Origin: Spirochaetaceae bacterium 4572_59
Lineage (GTDB): Bacteria; Spirochaetota; Spirochaetia; DSM-2461
Assembly (NCBI GenBank): GCA_002084805.1
Contig: NBMC01000039.1
Span: 1 to 40,391, forward strand
Length of the DNA: 40,391 nt
Reading direction: 5' to 3'
Below the pieces are notes generated by a model. The model saw nothing but the letters and a program-made list of their open reading frames with translations. It did no database searches and was not told the DNA's origin. Each line of letters starts with the position of its first letter. Position 1 is the stretch's first letter. Shown here piece by piece: positions 7,688-15,938 of this stretch. Made by a program: the position numbers and the translations under genes.

Positions 7688-8395
7688 TTAGGACGCTTCG
7701 AACTTTCCGCTCTTTTCTGAATCCAATATCAATCCCAGGGCTCTTTCTCCATCTGTAGCATTGACCAGCTTTCTTATTAGTTTTCTATCTCCGGCAATCT
7801 GGCTGATTCTGGATATAATTCTCAGATGAACAACCTCGCTGTCTGTGATTATCAGGAAAAAAAGGTAGGTGGGTTTACTGTCGATAGAATCAAAATCACA
7901 GCCTTCCGGGCAGATCCCGAGGATTACTTCCGGGCCGGTTATGATATTTTCTTCGGGACGGCGGAGATGAGGAATTGCAATGGATTGTCCAATGGCTGTA
8001 GAACTCATATCCTCTCTCTGCATCAGTTTCTTCAGAAAGAGCTTCCGGTTTTCCCTGCTCAGGGAGAGGGGTGCAATCAGGGCATCCAGCATCTCCTCCT
8101 TGGAGCCGGCCGGCAGTCCTGTTAAAATCCTTTCTCTTCTGATTAAACGAGAAAGGGGAACCAGGGATCCCTCCTTTATCAGTAGAGAGGATAGATCGTT
8201 TTTCGGAATTACGTTCATTCGGGATATAAGCCAGTCATCTATCATGGGCCTCATGAAACGCCACTGACTGGCCACCTTTGCACAGGGAATCTCCCCTTTC
8301 TGAATCATCCGGAGAATGGTTTTTTCCGCTACTTTGAGGTATTCTGCGACCTCACTGAGAGTCATAATCTGATTGTTAAAAGGGCTTTCTGTCAT
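7688..8395 (-). CDS. HTH-PTS EIIA(Ntr) fusion regulator
   Basis: A 235-residue protein. Residues 10-60 form an excisionase/MerR-type helix-turn-helix (LSEVAEYLKVAEKTILRMI, with the wing CAKVASQWRF). Residues about 75-230 are a PtsN-like EIIA domain with the phosphorylatable His143 in SIAIPHLRRP. Such fusions let PTS phosphorylation state control DNA binding; the target genes are unknown. The gene converges on the sensor kinase with only 4 bases between stop codons and no terminator. Upstream, TTGATT-N17-TATAGT on the minus strand (8433-8405) ends 9 bases before the ATG and there is no Shine-Dalgarno, so a very short or absent leader is likely. Codon use resembles its neighbours. Confidence 0.88.
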   Translation of the reverse strand: MTESPFNNQIMTLSEVAEYLKVAEKTILRMIQKGEIPCAKVASQWRFMRPMIDDWLISRMNVIPKNDLSSLLIKEGSLVPLSRLIRRERILTGLPAGSKEEMLDALIAPLSLSRENRKLFLKKLMQREDMSSTAIGQSIAIPHLRRPEENIITGPEVILGICPEGCDFDSIDSKPTYLFFLIITDSEVVHLRIISRISQIAGDRKLIRKLVNATDGERALGLILDSEKSGKFEAS

Positions 8396-8404
8396 CTATT
8401 GTAC

Positions 8405-8433
8405 ACTATAGTCTGTTATGAGCGCTAAATCAA
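8405..8433 (-). promoter_or_regulatory. Sigma-70-type promoter of the HTH-EIIA gene
   Basis: On the minus strand TTGATT (8433-8428), a 17-base spacer and TATAGT (8410-8405) place the start about 2-3 bases before ATG 8395. There is no ribosome-binding sequence in between. Confidence 0.5.
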
Positions 8434-8495
8434 TCCATGAAAGGAAAGTATGGAAAATCAGCTGATACCGGGTATATCCCGCTATTACCAGTTGT

Positions 8496-9182
8496 CTATT
8501 TTTTCTCAATGGCCAGCTTCATGGAAGGATCCTGTTTATAGATCGGTTCCAGAATCTTCCGAATCTCTTTTGTGTCATTCAGACTGGAAAGCTGTCTGGA
8601 ATATTTCAGTTTTATTCTTTTCTTCTTGGTCTTTATTTCCAGCAGTCTGGTTTTATCCTTGAATAGAGCATTCATTTGTTCGATCATTTCGGGTTGAAAA
8701 AATTGTTTACTGATACTGATTGTAAAGTTACATCTAATTCCGGAAGTTTCAGTCTTTCCAAAACTGATTCTGTTTAAAACAACCATCAGTCCGCCTGTAA
8801 AAAATGTCAGGATCGTGGCATGAAGGAACATCCCAAGACCGCAGGAGATTCCCACCACCACACAGAGAAAAATAAAGGATGTGTCGATTGGACTGCGTAG
8901 AGCTGTACGGAAGCGGACTATGGAGATCGCACCGAAAAGGCCGATGGCTACAACCGGATTTGAAGAAATCAACATGATTGTTCCGGTCATGATCACTCCG
9001 ATATAGACCATGGCATGCATCATTATATGAGAATCTTCCACATCCGAATTGAGCTTTTTATATATTAAGGCCAGAAAAAGCATAAGGATAAGAGCTAATG
9101 AGAGCTGCAGAATACTGCTGAATACCGTATAGTCCCAGATAAGGGGGGCCTTGTTATTGATTGAATTCATAATTTCCGTCAT
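8496..9182 (-). CDS. DUF4956 family membrane protein
   Basis: An inner-membrane protein with four hydrophobic segments near the N-terminus and the family hallmark AIGLFGAISIVRFRTALRSP, followed by a cytoplasmic basic C-terminal region of about 90 residues. DUF4956 genes commonly sit with VTC-type polyphosphate-polymerase and CotH-kinase genes; here only a CotH remnant lies divergently nearby. The function is not established. The start is uncertain: ATG 9182 leaves a typical short lead before the first membrane helix. ATG 9203 and TTG 9239 are open in frame, but none has a good ribosome site. Confidence 0.82.
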   Translation of the reverse strand: MTEIMNSINNKAPLIWDYTVFSSILQLSLALILMLFLALIYKKLNSDVEDSHIMMHAMVYIGVIMTGTIMLISSNPVVAIGLFGAISIVRFRTALRSPIDTSFIFLCVVVGISCGLGMFLHATILTFFTGGLMVVLNRISFGKTETSGIRCNFTISISKQFFQPEMIEQMNALFKDKTRLLEIKTKKKRIKLKYSRQLSSLNDTKEIRKILEPIYKQDPSMKLAIEKK

Positions 9183-9297
9183 ATGGTACAATGTATTCCT
9201 CATTTTTATAGAAGGAAAGGGAATCTGCATAAAATTCAAGGATAGTTCAACTTTGTTCTAGGATTGTGTATGTCTTTTTCAGAATGTCCATAAGATA

Positions 9298-10059
9298 ATG
9301 CCAGCTATGTTTAAGTATACAAAACAGGGTATTGCGAGAGTTCTGCTTTTCTTTATCCTATCGGGATTCAGTCAGTCTCTCAGCGCTTATGAAGAAATTT
9401 CTGAAAATATAGAGTTCGGTTCCCTATTTTATTTTAAGACAGATCAGGACCGGATCTATGAAGACTACTACACCATCGGCAGCAAACTGAAATTTCGGAT
9501 GAAACCTATGAAATACTGGAAGCTGAAGCTTGAGATGGATGCCGGCCACGATGCGGTAAAGCTTGATGAAGTCTATGGACGATATAAAAAGGGTGAAAAC
9601 AAAATTCAAGTGGGGACTTTTGAGAATTCTCTTCTGACTGATGACTTTTTCAATTCAAGGGAATACCCTTTCGCCACAGACGGATATGTCAGAAACCGCC
9701 TGGATGACATGGGCTGGTACAGCTCCAGTTCTCTGGGGGTACAGCATTTTCAGATGATATCCGGAAAGAAAGGCAGCTGGGGGCATGTGGGAGAAATCCT
9801 GTACAGTGCCAACAGCAGCGAGCTGAAGATGACAGCCGGAATGGCCTACTCCCATGGAGGGGAAGACTCCTTTATGGGGCTCATTTTCAGCTATTATCCC
9901 CACTTTATTCATGATCTCTGGGGAGACAGTGCTTTCTCTCTTTCTTCGTCGTCCCATGATAACGGGTATTATGAGGACAATTATTTTCTGATAAATGGCT
10001 TTATCAGTGATATGACAGAAAAACGAAAGCTTATTTATAAGATTGAATATACTGCCTAA
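9298..10059 (+). pseudogene. N-terminal part of a porin-like outer-membrane protein, cut off at a deletion scar
   Basis: After a signal peptide (VLLFFILSGFSQSLSA) come alternating, aromatic-rich beta-strands typical of a spirochaetal or proteobacterial porin: IEFGSLFYFKTD, YWKLKLEMDAGHD, NKIQVGTFENSLL, SSELKMTAGMAYSH. The frame stops at 10059 after only 253 residues in mid-barrel (LIYKIEYTA). It runs without a gap into the middle of a CotH-domain gene in another frame. The simplest reading is that a deletion removed the 3' half of this gene and the 5' part of the next. The start may be ATG 9298 or 9307; neither has a clear Shine-Dalgarno. Confidence 0.6.
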
Positions 10060-10897
10060 GAAATCTTTTACTATAGAGGTGGATGATGTGAAGTATGCTC
10101 TGGATGCCGGAGGGAATCCCTGGCTGGAATACAGTCTTGCCATGCACGCCTATGCTTCAGTGGGATTACCGGCTATGCCATTCGAACCTCTTGCTCTCTA
10201 TTTAAATGATGAATACCTTGGGTACTACAATCTTGTAGAGCTTTATAATGAAGATCTGAATGACGTCTACAACAGCAAGGGCGAACTTTTTAAGATTGAG
10301 TTGTGGGATTTTGCAAAGGACTATCCTATTCAGGGAGAGAGTGAGAAAAAGTTTCCCTCCAATAATGATTTTGGATCTTTAAGCCGGCTTTTAACTAATT
10401 GTGCAAATATGGAAAAGGAAGAGTGGGTTTCCTGGATTGAAGAGAATACGGATATGGAGAATATTGCCCGGTATATGGTCGTCCGAGATTATTTCGGAGT
10501 TCCGGATACAAGCCGTTTGAACTTTTATATCTACTTTTCTCCCAAAGCAGTTATTCTTCCCTGGGATAATGATCGGGGATATACTTACAGCGATGTGGGG
10601 GGGAATAATCTTTTTACAGAAAGGATGCTGGAATCGGATGAGTTCAGAGAGATCTACACCACACTGTTTCAAAAGTATTTTTTTGATGACCGTCCTGATA
10701 ATACAGAATATCTGATTGATGATCTTCAAGTCTATCTGGACAATCTAAAGGAGCTTCTCGAACCTTCCACCCAGTCGGATCCGGCCTGGTTTCTGGAGTA
10801 TTCCGCCTTTGTGGAGGAGTATGACAGTATTGTCAAGTTCTTTGCAGATCGGGGTGACGAGATTCTCGCCTCTGACGCCTGGACCGGTCTTCTTTAA
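10043..10897 (+). pseudogene. CotH-family kinase remnant lacking its N-terminus
   Basis: From about 10,050 the frame reads PKKSFTIEVDD, then ALYLNDEYLGYYNLVELYNED, then FYIYFSPKAVILPWDNDRGY. This is the order of motifs in CotH-type protein kinases: 'KKSfkikf', 'lNgeYlGlY.l.E', and the metal-binding 'lpWDyD'. The upstream signal peptide and the roughly 100-residue region containing the usual 'RGNSS' element are absent. The only ATG (10043) lies inside the porin frame and lacks a ribosome site. The 284-residue product might still fold partially, but I treat it as broken. In related loci CotH accompanies DUF4956 and a VTC-domain polymerase; the latter is missing here. Confidence 0.65.
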
Positions 10898-11234
10898 AAG
10901 GGGGAACCGATTCTTTTTTGTGCTTGGCTTATCAGATTATCCCCTGTTCCAAAAAGTCATACAAAGGACAAACATCAATCTTTTCGTGGATCGTTTCTTT
11001 CCGGAATCATTAACATATTTTAACATTGAAAGTTACAATTTCAATTTTCAATGTTAATAGGGTCTTTCTGAATCATTCTGGGAAAAAGTACTGTTTTTTC
11101 TTTGAAGGTTTCGAGCTGATTTCTTTTCTATCAGGATGTAGACCATTTATGAATCTTCCGGTTTATGATAGATTTAATCAGTATCTAAAAAACTAAACCG
11201 GTCATTAAAGGGACTGGCAGACAGGACTATTATT
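10898..11234. other. Intergenic stretch of 337 bases with two inverted repeats
   Basis: No convincing coding frame is present. It contains a perfect 11-bp inverted repeat, TAACATTGAAA (11021-11031) with its complement at 11046-11056, which may end the CotH transcript though it lacks a T-run. A second pair, CCGGTTTA (11158-11165) and TAAACCGG (11194-11201), lies upstream of the next gene. The ribosome site AGGA for that gene lies near 11224. Confidence 0.55.
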
Positions 11235-12344
11235 ATGACTGAAGAAAAGTTAAACAATCTGAACCATTATCTGCAGGAGATGGAACTCCCCTTTGCTTCC
11301 ACGGTGGTAATTGCCCTGATAAGGGATGCCCTGGCCGGGGCCGGTGATCCTGCGGATATTATATCCAGGAGACTCTATCAGATAGCAGGTGTGGTTCTGC
11401 CGGGTGACAATGATCCCCTCCTGTTTGAACAGCTGATTTTTGATCTATATAAGGACGTTCAGGCTTCCTTTGATAAAGAAGAGGATGAAACTTTTGCTCC
11501 CCTGCGGAGCCGGATTATGGATCTGATAGATAAATGGCTTCAGCTTTCTGATTTTATGAATGAGGAAGAGCAGAAAGAGCTTCAGCGAAATAATGAAATC
11601 CAGGCGGAAATGGAAAAGCTTCTGACATTTGTGCAGTCTCTTCTAGAGCGCCTTAACCATCCGGAAGATGAAACTCCCGACAGTGTAAAAGAGCTGAGTT
11701 TTCTTCTGGATCAGAGTGAATCAGTCTTTGGACGCTTTATGGGACAGGTAGAGGAGATGCTTAATCCTCACATGTCTCATAATGGAGAGTGCGGGGATGA
11801 GAGCATCCTGATTCTTCGGGTAGAACTGAAGGAGTCAGGACATCCGGTCTGGCGTAAAATCCGTGTTTCAGGTCAACTGACCCTGGGTCAGTTTCATCTG
11901 GTATTACAAAAAGTTATGGGCTGGTGGGATCTGTATGATCACAGCTTTGAACAGGCAGGTTCTTTCTGGGGTTCTTCTGCCCAAGAGGATGATGGTATTG
12001 TTTATCAGGATGAAGGGGAATGTATACTGAACTCTCTTTTAAATGAAGAGGACCATATGCTCCACTACCATTATGATCTGAGCGAAGGCTGGCATCATAT
12101 TATCCGTGTGGATGAAGTTCAGGATGGCTGTGATACCCCTTCCCTAGGGCCTGTCTGCCAGGATGGGAAGGGTGCCTGTCCTCCAGAGGATTGTGGTGGT
12201 CCCGAGGGGTTTCGTATGATTCTGGCCTCCCTGAAGCCCGATGCTCCCTCTGATCTGAAAGAGGATTTTTCCTGGCTGGGAGATTTTGATCCGAAAAAGT
12301 TTGATCTTGATATTGTTAACAAAGAGCTTTCAGAGCTGGTTTAA
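11235..12344 (+). CDS. PRiA4_ORF3-like domain protein with unknown N-terminal region
   Basis: A 369-residue cytoplasmic protein. Residues about 185-330 carry the pRiA4b ORF-3-like pattern: ILRVELKESGHPVWRKIRVS, LTLGQFHLVLQKVMGWWDLYDHSF, and later a YHYDLSEGWHHIIRVD strand followed by a Cys-rich acidic loop. The first 180 residues are helical and acidic (EEQKELQRNNEIQAEMEKL) and match nothing I recognise. The family is often carried on plasmids and transposons but is also chromosomal; no biochemical role is known to me. ATG 11235 is supported by an AGGA 8 bases upstream. It ends in a strong terminator and stands alone. Confidence 0.78.
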   Translation: MTEEKLNNLNHYLQEMELPFASTVVIALIRDALAGAGDPADIISRRLYQIAGVVLPGDNDPLLFEQLIFDLYKDVQASFDKEEDETFAPLRSRIMDLIDKWLQLSDFMNEEEQKELQRNNEIQAEMEKLLTFVQSLLERLNHPEDETPDSVKELSFLLDQSESVFGRFMGQVEEMLNPHMSHNGECGDESILILRVELKESGHPVWRKIRVSGQLTLGQFHLVLQKVMGWWDLYDHSFEQAGSFWGSSAQEDDGIVYQDEGECILNSLLNEEDHMLHYHYDLSEGWHHIIRVDEVQDGCDTPSLGPVCQDGKGACPPEDCGGPEGFRMILASLKPDAPSDLKEDFSWLGDFDPKKFDLDIVNKELSELV

Positions 12345-12360
12345 GATAAATCAGTGAAAT

Positions 12361-12420
12361 CCGGCAGCCCTCTGATAACTGGTATCAGAGGGCTGCCGGG
12401 CTATTTATCCTGTCTTTTTT
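12361..12420. terminator. Strong terminator hairpin between convergent genes
   Basis: A perfect 17-bp stem, CCGGCAGCCCTCTGATA at 12361-12377 with its complement at 12383-12399, and a 5-base loop. A T-run follows at 12415-12420. It separates the PRiA4-like gene from the MarC-family gene. Confidence 0.75.
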
Positions 12421-13016
12421 TAGAAAAGCATGTTTTTAATTCCTGAGAAAATCATCTGTGCAGATAAGGCTGAAAGAATCAGACCTGTCAAACGACTCAA
12501 TATTGTAATACCTTTTTTTTTCAGTACTTTCTCAAGCCAGGGAGAAATCAGGAGAATCAGGCCTACCAGTAGAACCGCAATGGTAACAGCCGTTAATCCC
12601 ATAACATAGTCCCGGCTTGTTTTAAAGCTGGATCCCATTACCATCAGGGTTCCTGTTGTAGCCGGACCCACCGTAACAGGTATGGAGAGTGGGACTACCG
12701 ATATGTCATCATTCTCCTCGATGGTTTTTGACTGGGCAACTTTTCCTTGAACAAGATCTACAGCACTCAGGAAGAGGATAGCGCCGGCTCCTATCTTGAA
12801 GGCATCTACAGTAATGCTGAAGAGTGAAAAAATTGTATTGCCTCCAAAAATCATAATCAGGCAGATTATTTCTACGGAGAGCGTTGTTTTCATTACTAGA
12901 ATAAGCTTTTTCCTCTTATTCAGATGGGCTGTCATCGTTAAGAACATGGATAGTACAAAAAAGGGTGTGAATATGAAAAAGAGCTGAATCACCATTGTAA
13001 ATAAATTGCTTTGCAT
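12420..13016 (-). CDS. MarC family integral membrane protein
   Basis: A 198-residue inner-membrane protein with six hydrophobic segments. It has the MarC-family features: a first helix with FFIFTPFFVLSMFLTMT, the loop after LSAVDLVQG, and the signature SIPVTVGPATTGTLMVMG around residue 115, followed by LILSALSAQMIFSGIKNM at the end. Family members' transport role is unsettled; early links to antibiotic resistance were not upheld. GGAGT precedes the ATG by 6 bases. It is the last gene of a minus-strand unit below the UPF0316-like protein and the Crp/Fnr regulator. Confidence 0.88.
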   Translation of the reverse strand: MQSNLFTMVIQLFFIFTPFFVLSMFLTMTAHLNKRKKLILVMKTTLSVEIICLIMIFGGNTIFSLFSITVDAFKIGAGAILFLSAVDLVQGKVAQSKTIEENDDISVVPLSIPVTVGPATTGTLMVMGSSFKTSRDYVMGLTAVTIAVLLVGLILLISPWLEKVLKKKGITILSRLTGLILSALSAQMIFSGIKNMLF

Positions 13017-13029
13017 AGAAAACTCCGTA

Positions 13030-13557
13030 TTATTTCAGAAGATATACTTCATCAGCTCTGAAAATTGTGACATGTTTTCCCGGTCTGCCCCGAAGGATTT
13101 CTTTTAACTCAAGCATCCTTTTTCTATTATCCAGAGATCCTTCGATAATCAGTTTGGAATTACCGTTCAGATACTCTCTCCTGGCAATGGTGAACTCGTA
13201 ATTCTTCTCTTTTAAAATTGAGATCAATTCAGATCTGTCAATATCATTCTCCAGAGAGATCCTGGCAAAATACTTACGTTGTCCTTGTAAGCGTTTATCC
13301 AGTTTTCCCTTTATTCCCGAAACAAGGAGACCTCCGATCATGGATCCGAATCCGAAAACCAGAACATACCAGGGATTTCTCTGCATCAGGCCCAGGATAA
13401 TCTTGATAACTGTAATTCCATACATGGCTTCAAGGAAATTGATACTCATTGAATATATTTTATTCCCTCTGTTGAAAGCATCAATTTTTGCCAGAAAGAG
13501 TGTATCCTGTCCTATTCTTAAAATTAAAATCATAATGGCAATTAAAACGACATTCAT
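13030..13557 (-). CDS. UPF0316/DUF2179-type membrane protein
   Basis: A 175-residue protein with three N-terminal membrane segments (residues about 1-17, 38-60 and 64-82) containing LRIGQDTLFLAKIDAFNRG and NFLEAMYGITVIKIIL. It ends in a soluble alpha/beta domain of the DUF2179 type (SELISILKEKNYEFTIARRE, GRPGKHVTIFRADEVYLLK). The domain order is that of UPF0316 proteins; function unknown. AGGAGT lies 6 bases before ATG 13557. It has a 13-base gap to each neighbour, consistent with a three-gene operon led by the Crp/Fnr regulator. Confidence 0.82.
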   Translation of the reverse strand: MNVVLIAIMILILRIGQDTLFLAKIDAFNRGNKIYSMSINFLEAMYGITVIKIILGLMQRNPWYVLVFGFGSMIGGLLVSGIKGKLDKRLQGQRKYFARISLENDIDRSELISILKEKNYEFTIARREYLNGNSKLIIEGSLDNRKRMLELKEILRGRPGKHVTIFRADEVYLLK

Positions 13558-13570
13558 TAAATTACTCCTA

Positions 13571-14248
13571 TTAAAGTTCTACAATCATTTCTTTAAGACT
13601 CTCAAGATCTACAATTATAATATTGGACCCTTCTATTTTTATGGTGCCCTCTTTTTTAAGTCTGGTAAATGCTCGGGACAGGGTTTCCGGAGTCGTCCCC
13701 AGCATCCTGGAGAGTTCCAGATGATTGAAGGGGAGCCTTATTGTTTGGGTGTCATCAGTCATCGTAAGAGAATAGATCAAAAAAGATGCCAGCCTTTGGG
13801 GAACCTTTTGCAGGGAAAGGGCCTCTACCATCCCCATGGATTCTGCCAGACGGGCAGAGAGAGCGAAGACAAGATTCAGAAGAAGAGACTGTTCTTTGTA
13901 AGCAATTTTTTCAAGTTTCTTTTTGGATATCAGATAAACCCGGGAGTCTTCCAGGGCTATGGCATTTGCCGGGAATAAATTATTTGTAAACAGGGTACAC
14001 AGTCCCATCATTTCTCCGGGGCTATAGATATGTACGATCTGTTCTTTACCGTTAGGAGAGTATTTTGTTAGCTTCACACTGCCGTTGTTGAGCAGGCATA
14101 AAGAGTCCACAATATCATTATCTCGTACGATAAACTGTCCCTCTTCATATTCTCGTTCTCTTATTAAGCCTGCCAATAATTCCAGCTGACTGTCAGAGAG
14201 CCCACTGAACATGAGTGTTTTACTCAAAAACTCTATTCTTTGCATCAA
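13571..14248 (-). CDS. Crp/Fnr family transcription regulator
   Basis: A 225-residue regulator. An N-terminal cyclic-nucleotide-type beta-roll (residues about 15-125, with YEEGQFIVRDND and IYSPGEMMGLCTLF) is followed by the dimer helix and a C-terminal winged helix with the recognition motif LSRMLGTTPETLSRAFTRLKKEG. The N-terminal cysteine cluster of oxygen-sensing FNR is absent (only two scattered Cys), so it probably does not hold a 4Fe-4S cluster; haem or another effector is possible, as in DNR-like proteins. A perfect TTGAT-N4-ATCAA box lies in the divergent promoter region, suggesting it regulates itself and the redox island beginning at 14378. AGGGAAA upstream of the ATG serves as ribosome site. 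Confidence 0.9.
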   Translation of the reverse strand: MMQRIEFLSKTLMFSGLSDSQLELLAGLIREREYEEGQFIVRDNDIVDSLCLLNNGSVKLTKYSPNGKEQIVHIYSPGEMMGLCTLFTNNLFPANAIALEDSRVYLISKKKLEKIAYKEQSLLLNLVFALSARLAESMGMVEALSLQKVPQRLASFLIYSLTMTDDTQTIRLPFNHLELSRMLGTTPETLSRAFTRLKKEGTIKIEGSNIIIVDLESLKEMIVEL

Positions 14249-14289
14249 TTTCCCTTTTTATAAATAATTATCAAATTATCAACCCCAAA

Positions 14290-14303
14290 TTGATCTATAT
14301 CAA
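14290..14303. promoter_or_regulatory. FNR/Crp-type operator
   Basis: TTGAT-CTAT-ATCAA is a perfect match to the FNR-class palindrome, midway between the divergent Crp/Fnr gene and the flavoprotein operon. Two extra ATCAA half-sites lie just upstream (near 14267-14281). Confidence 0.75.
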
Positions 14304-14377
14304 TACGTAATTATAAATAATACCATAAAGTTCTTAAATAAATAATAAGTTATCTAATGAACAAGAGGTGTGAAGAT

Positions 14378-15730
14378 ATGATGAAAACAGATGTATTGGT
14401 ATTAGGCGGTTTATCAGGAATTTCAGCGGCTATCAGCTGTAAAAGACACTATCCGGACAAGAAGGTTGTTCTTGTAAGAAAAGAGGGGACAGTTTTAATT
14501 CCCTGCGGTATACCCTATATTTTCGGAACAGTTGGTGGACCTGAAAATAATGTCGTTCCCGATGGACTTCTCGAAACTAATGATATTGAACTTATTACAG
14601 ATGAAGCAGTTTCTGTAGATAAGGAAAGCAGGGTGGTTACTCTCAAAAATGAGACCCAGATCGAGTATAGTAAACTCATTTTTGCCACAGGCTCTGTCCC
14701 TCTTGTTCCCCCATTCCCCGGATTAGACAAAGAAAATGTTTTTGTTGTGAAAAAAGAGTTTGGATATCTGAAAGATGTTCTTGATAAAGTGAATGAAGCA
14801 AAGGATATTGTCATTATCGGCGGCGGGTTTATCGGTGTGGAATTTGCCGATGAATGTCGTAAGGGGCGGGATGTTAATGTTACTGTTGTCGAAATGCTTT
14901 CCAGCTGTCTGCAGATGGCATTGGATGACGAATACTGTGAAGAAGCCTCTGAAAAACTGAAAGAAACCGGTGTTCATATATTAACGGAAGAGAGAGTTGT
15001 CTCTATCGATGGTGGTAAAAAAGTCCAGGCTGTTAAACTTGCCAGTGGAAAAGAAATCAAAGCCGATCTGGTAATTCTGGGAATCGGAGCATTGCCAAAT
15101 ACGAACCTGGCGGAAAAAGCCGGTCTGGAACTTGGTTTCAGAAAAGGTATTCAGGTTGACAGGTATATGCGGAGTGTTTCGGACAATAATATATTTGCCT
15201 GTGGAGACTGTGCTGCCAGATCCTCCTTTTTTGATGGAAAACCCTCAGGAGTTATGCTCGCATCCGTTGCGACATCAGAAGCCCGTATCGCCGGTGCTAA
15301 CCTGTTCTCCCCCACACATCATAACTGTGGTGTTATCAGTTCTTTTGCTACTGTTATTAACGGAAGAGCATTCGGAGTTGCAGGGCTTACCGAAAGGAAC
15401 ACCAAAGCTAATGGGATGGATGTCATTATTACAAGGGCACAGGCTACGGATACCCACCCCGGTGGAATGCCCAATTCCTCAATGCTGAAGGTTAAACTTA
15501 TCTTTTCAAAGGATACGGGAATTATCCTTGGTGGAGCTGTTTCCGGTGGAAAATCAACGGGTGAACTGGTTAATGTTATCGGAGCCTGCATTATGCACCA
15601 TATGACTGCCGATGATATCGTGAAATTCCAGATGGGAACACATCCCGCACTGACATCATCACCCATTGCCTACCCTGTAGTAACGGCAGCCTGTAAGGCC
15701 ATTGTTCCTATTAAGGGCATCAATAAATAA
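14378..15730 (+). CDS. FAD-dependent pyridine nucleotide-disulfide oxidoreductase (CoA-disulfide reductase/NADH oxidase type)
   Basis: A 450-residue flavoprotein. It has an N-terminal FAD-binding Rossmann motif (VLVLGGLSGISAAIS), a single redox Cys in LIPCGIPYIFG (the position of the CoADR/Nox catalytic Cys), an NAD(P)H-binding motif IVIIGGGFIGVEFADE near residue 150, FAD motif NIFACGDCA, and a dimerisation domain from about 320. It should reduce disulfides, persulfides or O2 with NAD(P)H. ATG 14378 is preferred over 14357 because GAGGTG lies 7 bases before it and the paralogue at 18404 starts at the same point. It opens the ORP-like island, downstream of the FNR-type box. Confidence 0.88.
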   Translation: MMKTDVLVLGGLSGISAAISCKRHYPDKKVVLVRKEGTVLIPCGIPYIFGTVGGPENNVVPDGLLETNDIELITDEAVSVDKESRVVTLKNETQIEYSKLIFATGSVPLVPPFPGLDKENVFVVKKEFGYLKDVLDKVNEAKDIVIIGGGFIGVEFADECRKGRDVNVTVVEMLSSCLQMALDDEYCEEASEKLKETGVHILTEERVVSIDGGKKVQAVKLASGKEIKADLVILGIGALPNTNLAEKAGLELGFRKGIQVDRYMRSVSDNNIFACGDCAARSSFFDGKPSGVMLASVATSEARIAGANLFSPTHHNCGVISSFATVINGRAFGVAGLTERNTKANGMDVIITRAQATDTHPGGMPNSSMLKVKLIFSKDTGIILGGAVSGGKSTGELVNVIGACIMHHMTADDIVKFQMGTHPALTSSPIAYPVVTAACKAIVPIKGINK

Positions 15731-15755
15731 TATTAACCAGCTAATATATAAAAGT

Positions 15756-15788
15756 GGAATATCTTTCTTCTGTAAAGAGAGATATTCC
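15756..15788 (+). promoter_or_regulatory. Hairpin after the flavoprotein gene, possible attenuator
   Basis: GGAATATCT (15756-15764) pairs perfectly with AGATATTCC (15780-15788) around a 15-base loop that can form a smaller inner stem. There is no proper T-run, so read-through to the ATPase genes is likely. Confidence 0.45.
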
Positions 15789-15852
15789 GTCTCTTTTCCG
15801 CATTGGAACCCTGATGCTTCGCTTGACTTAATTGCCCTATCTATATTAGGCT

Positions 15853-15881
15853 TTGCTAACATAAATAAAAATCTATATATA
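15853..15881 (+). promoter_or_regulatory. Possible internal promoter for the ATPase/NifX genes
   Basis: TTGCTA (15853-15858), 17 bases, TATATA (15876-15881). It would give a leader of about 50 bases before ATG 15939. Support is sequence match only. Confidence 0.3.
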
Positions 15882-15938
15882 CATAACGGCTTCAATAATG
15901 ATGGAAGAAAGCAATGGAAGCCGCCAAAGGAAGTGTTT

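Noticed and set aside
13340..13978. 212-codon plus-strand open frame opposite the UPF0316-like and Crp/Fnr genes
   Set aside because: It is antisense to two well-supported genes and shows no domain.
15800..15825. TTGGAACCCTGATGCTT as a sigma-54 promoter of the ORP-like ATPases
   Set aside because: GG and GC are one base too close and the TGGCAC core is not matched, although ORP operons elsewhere do use sigma-54.
15702..15938. 79-codon N-terminal extension of the first MinD-like ATPase
   Set aside because: It overlaps the preceding gene's end and a hairpin, has no conserved content, and ATG 15939 has a ribosome site directly before the P-loop.
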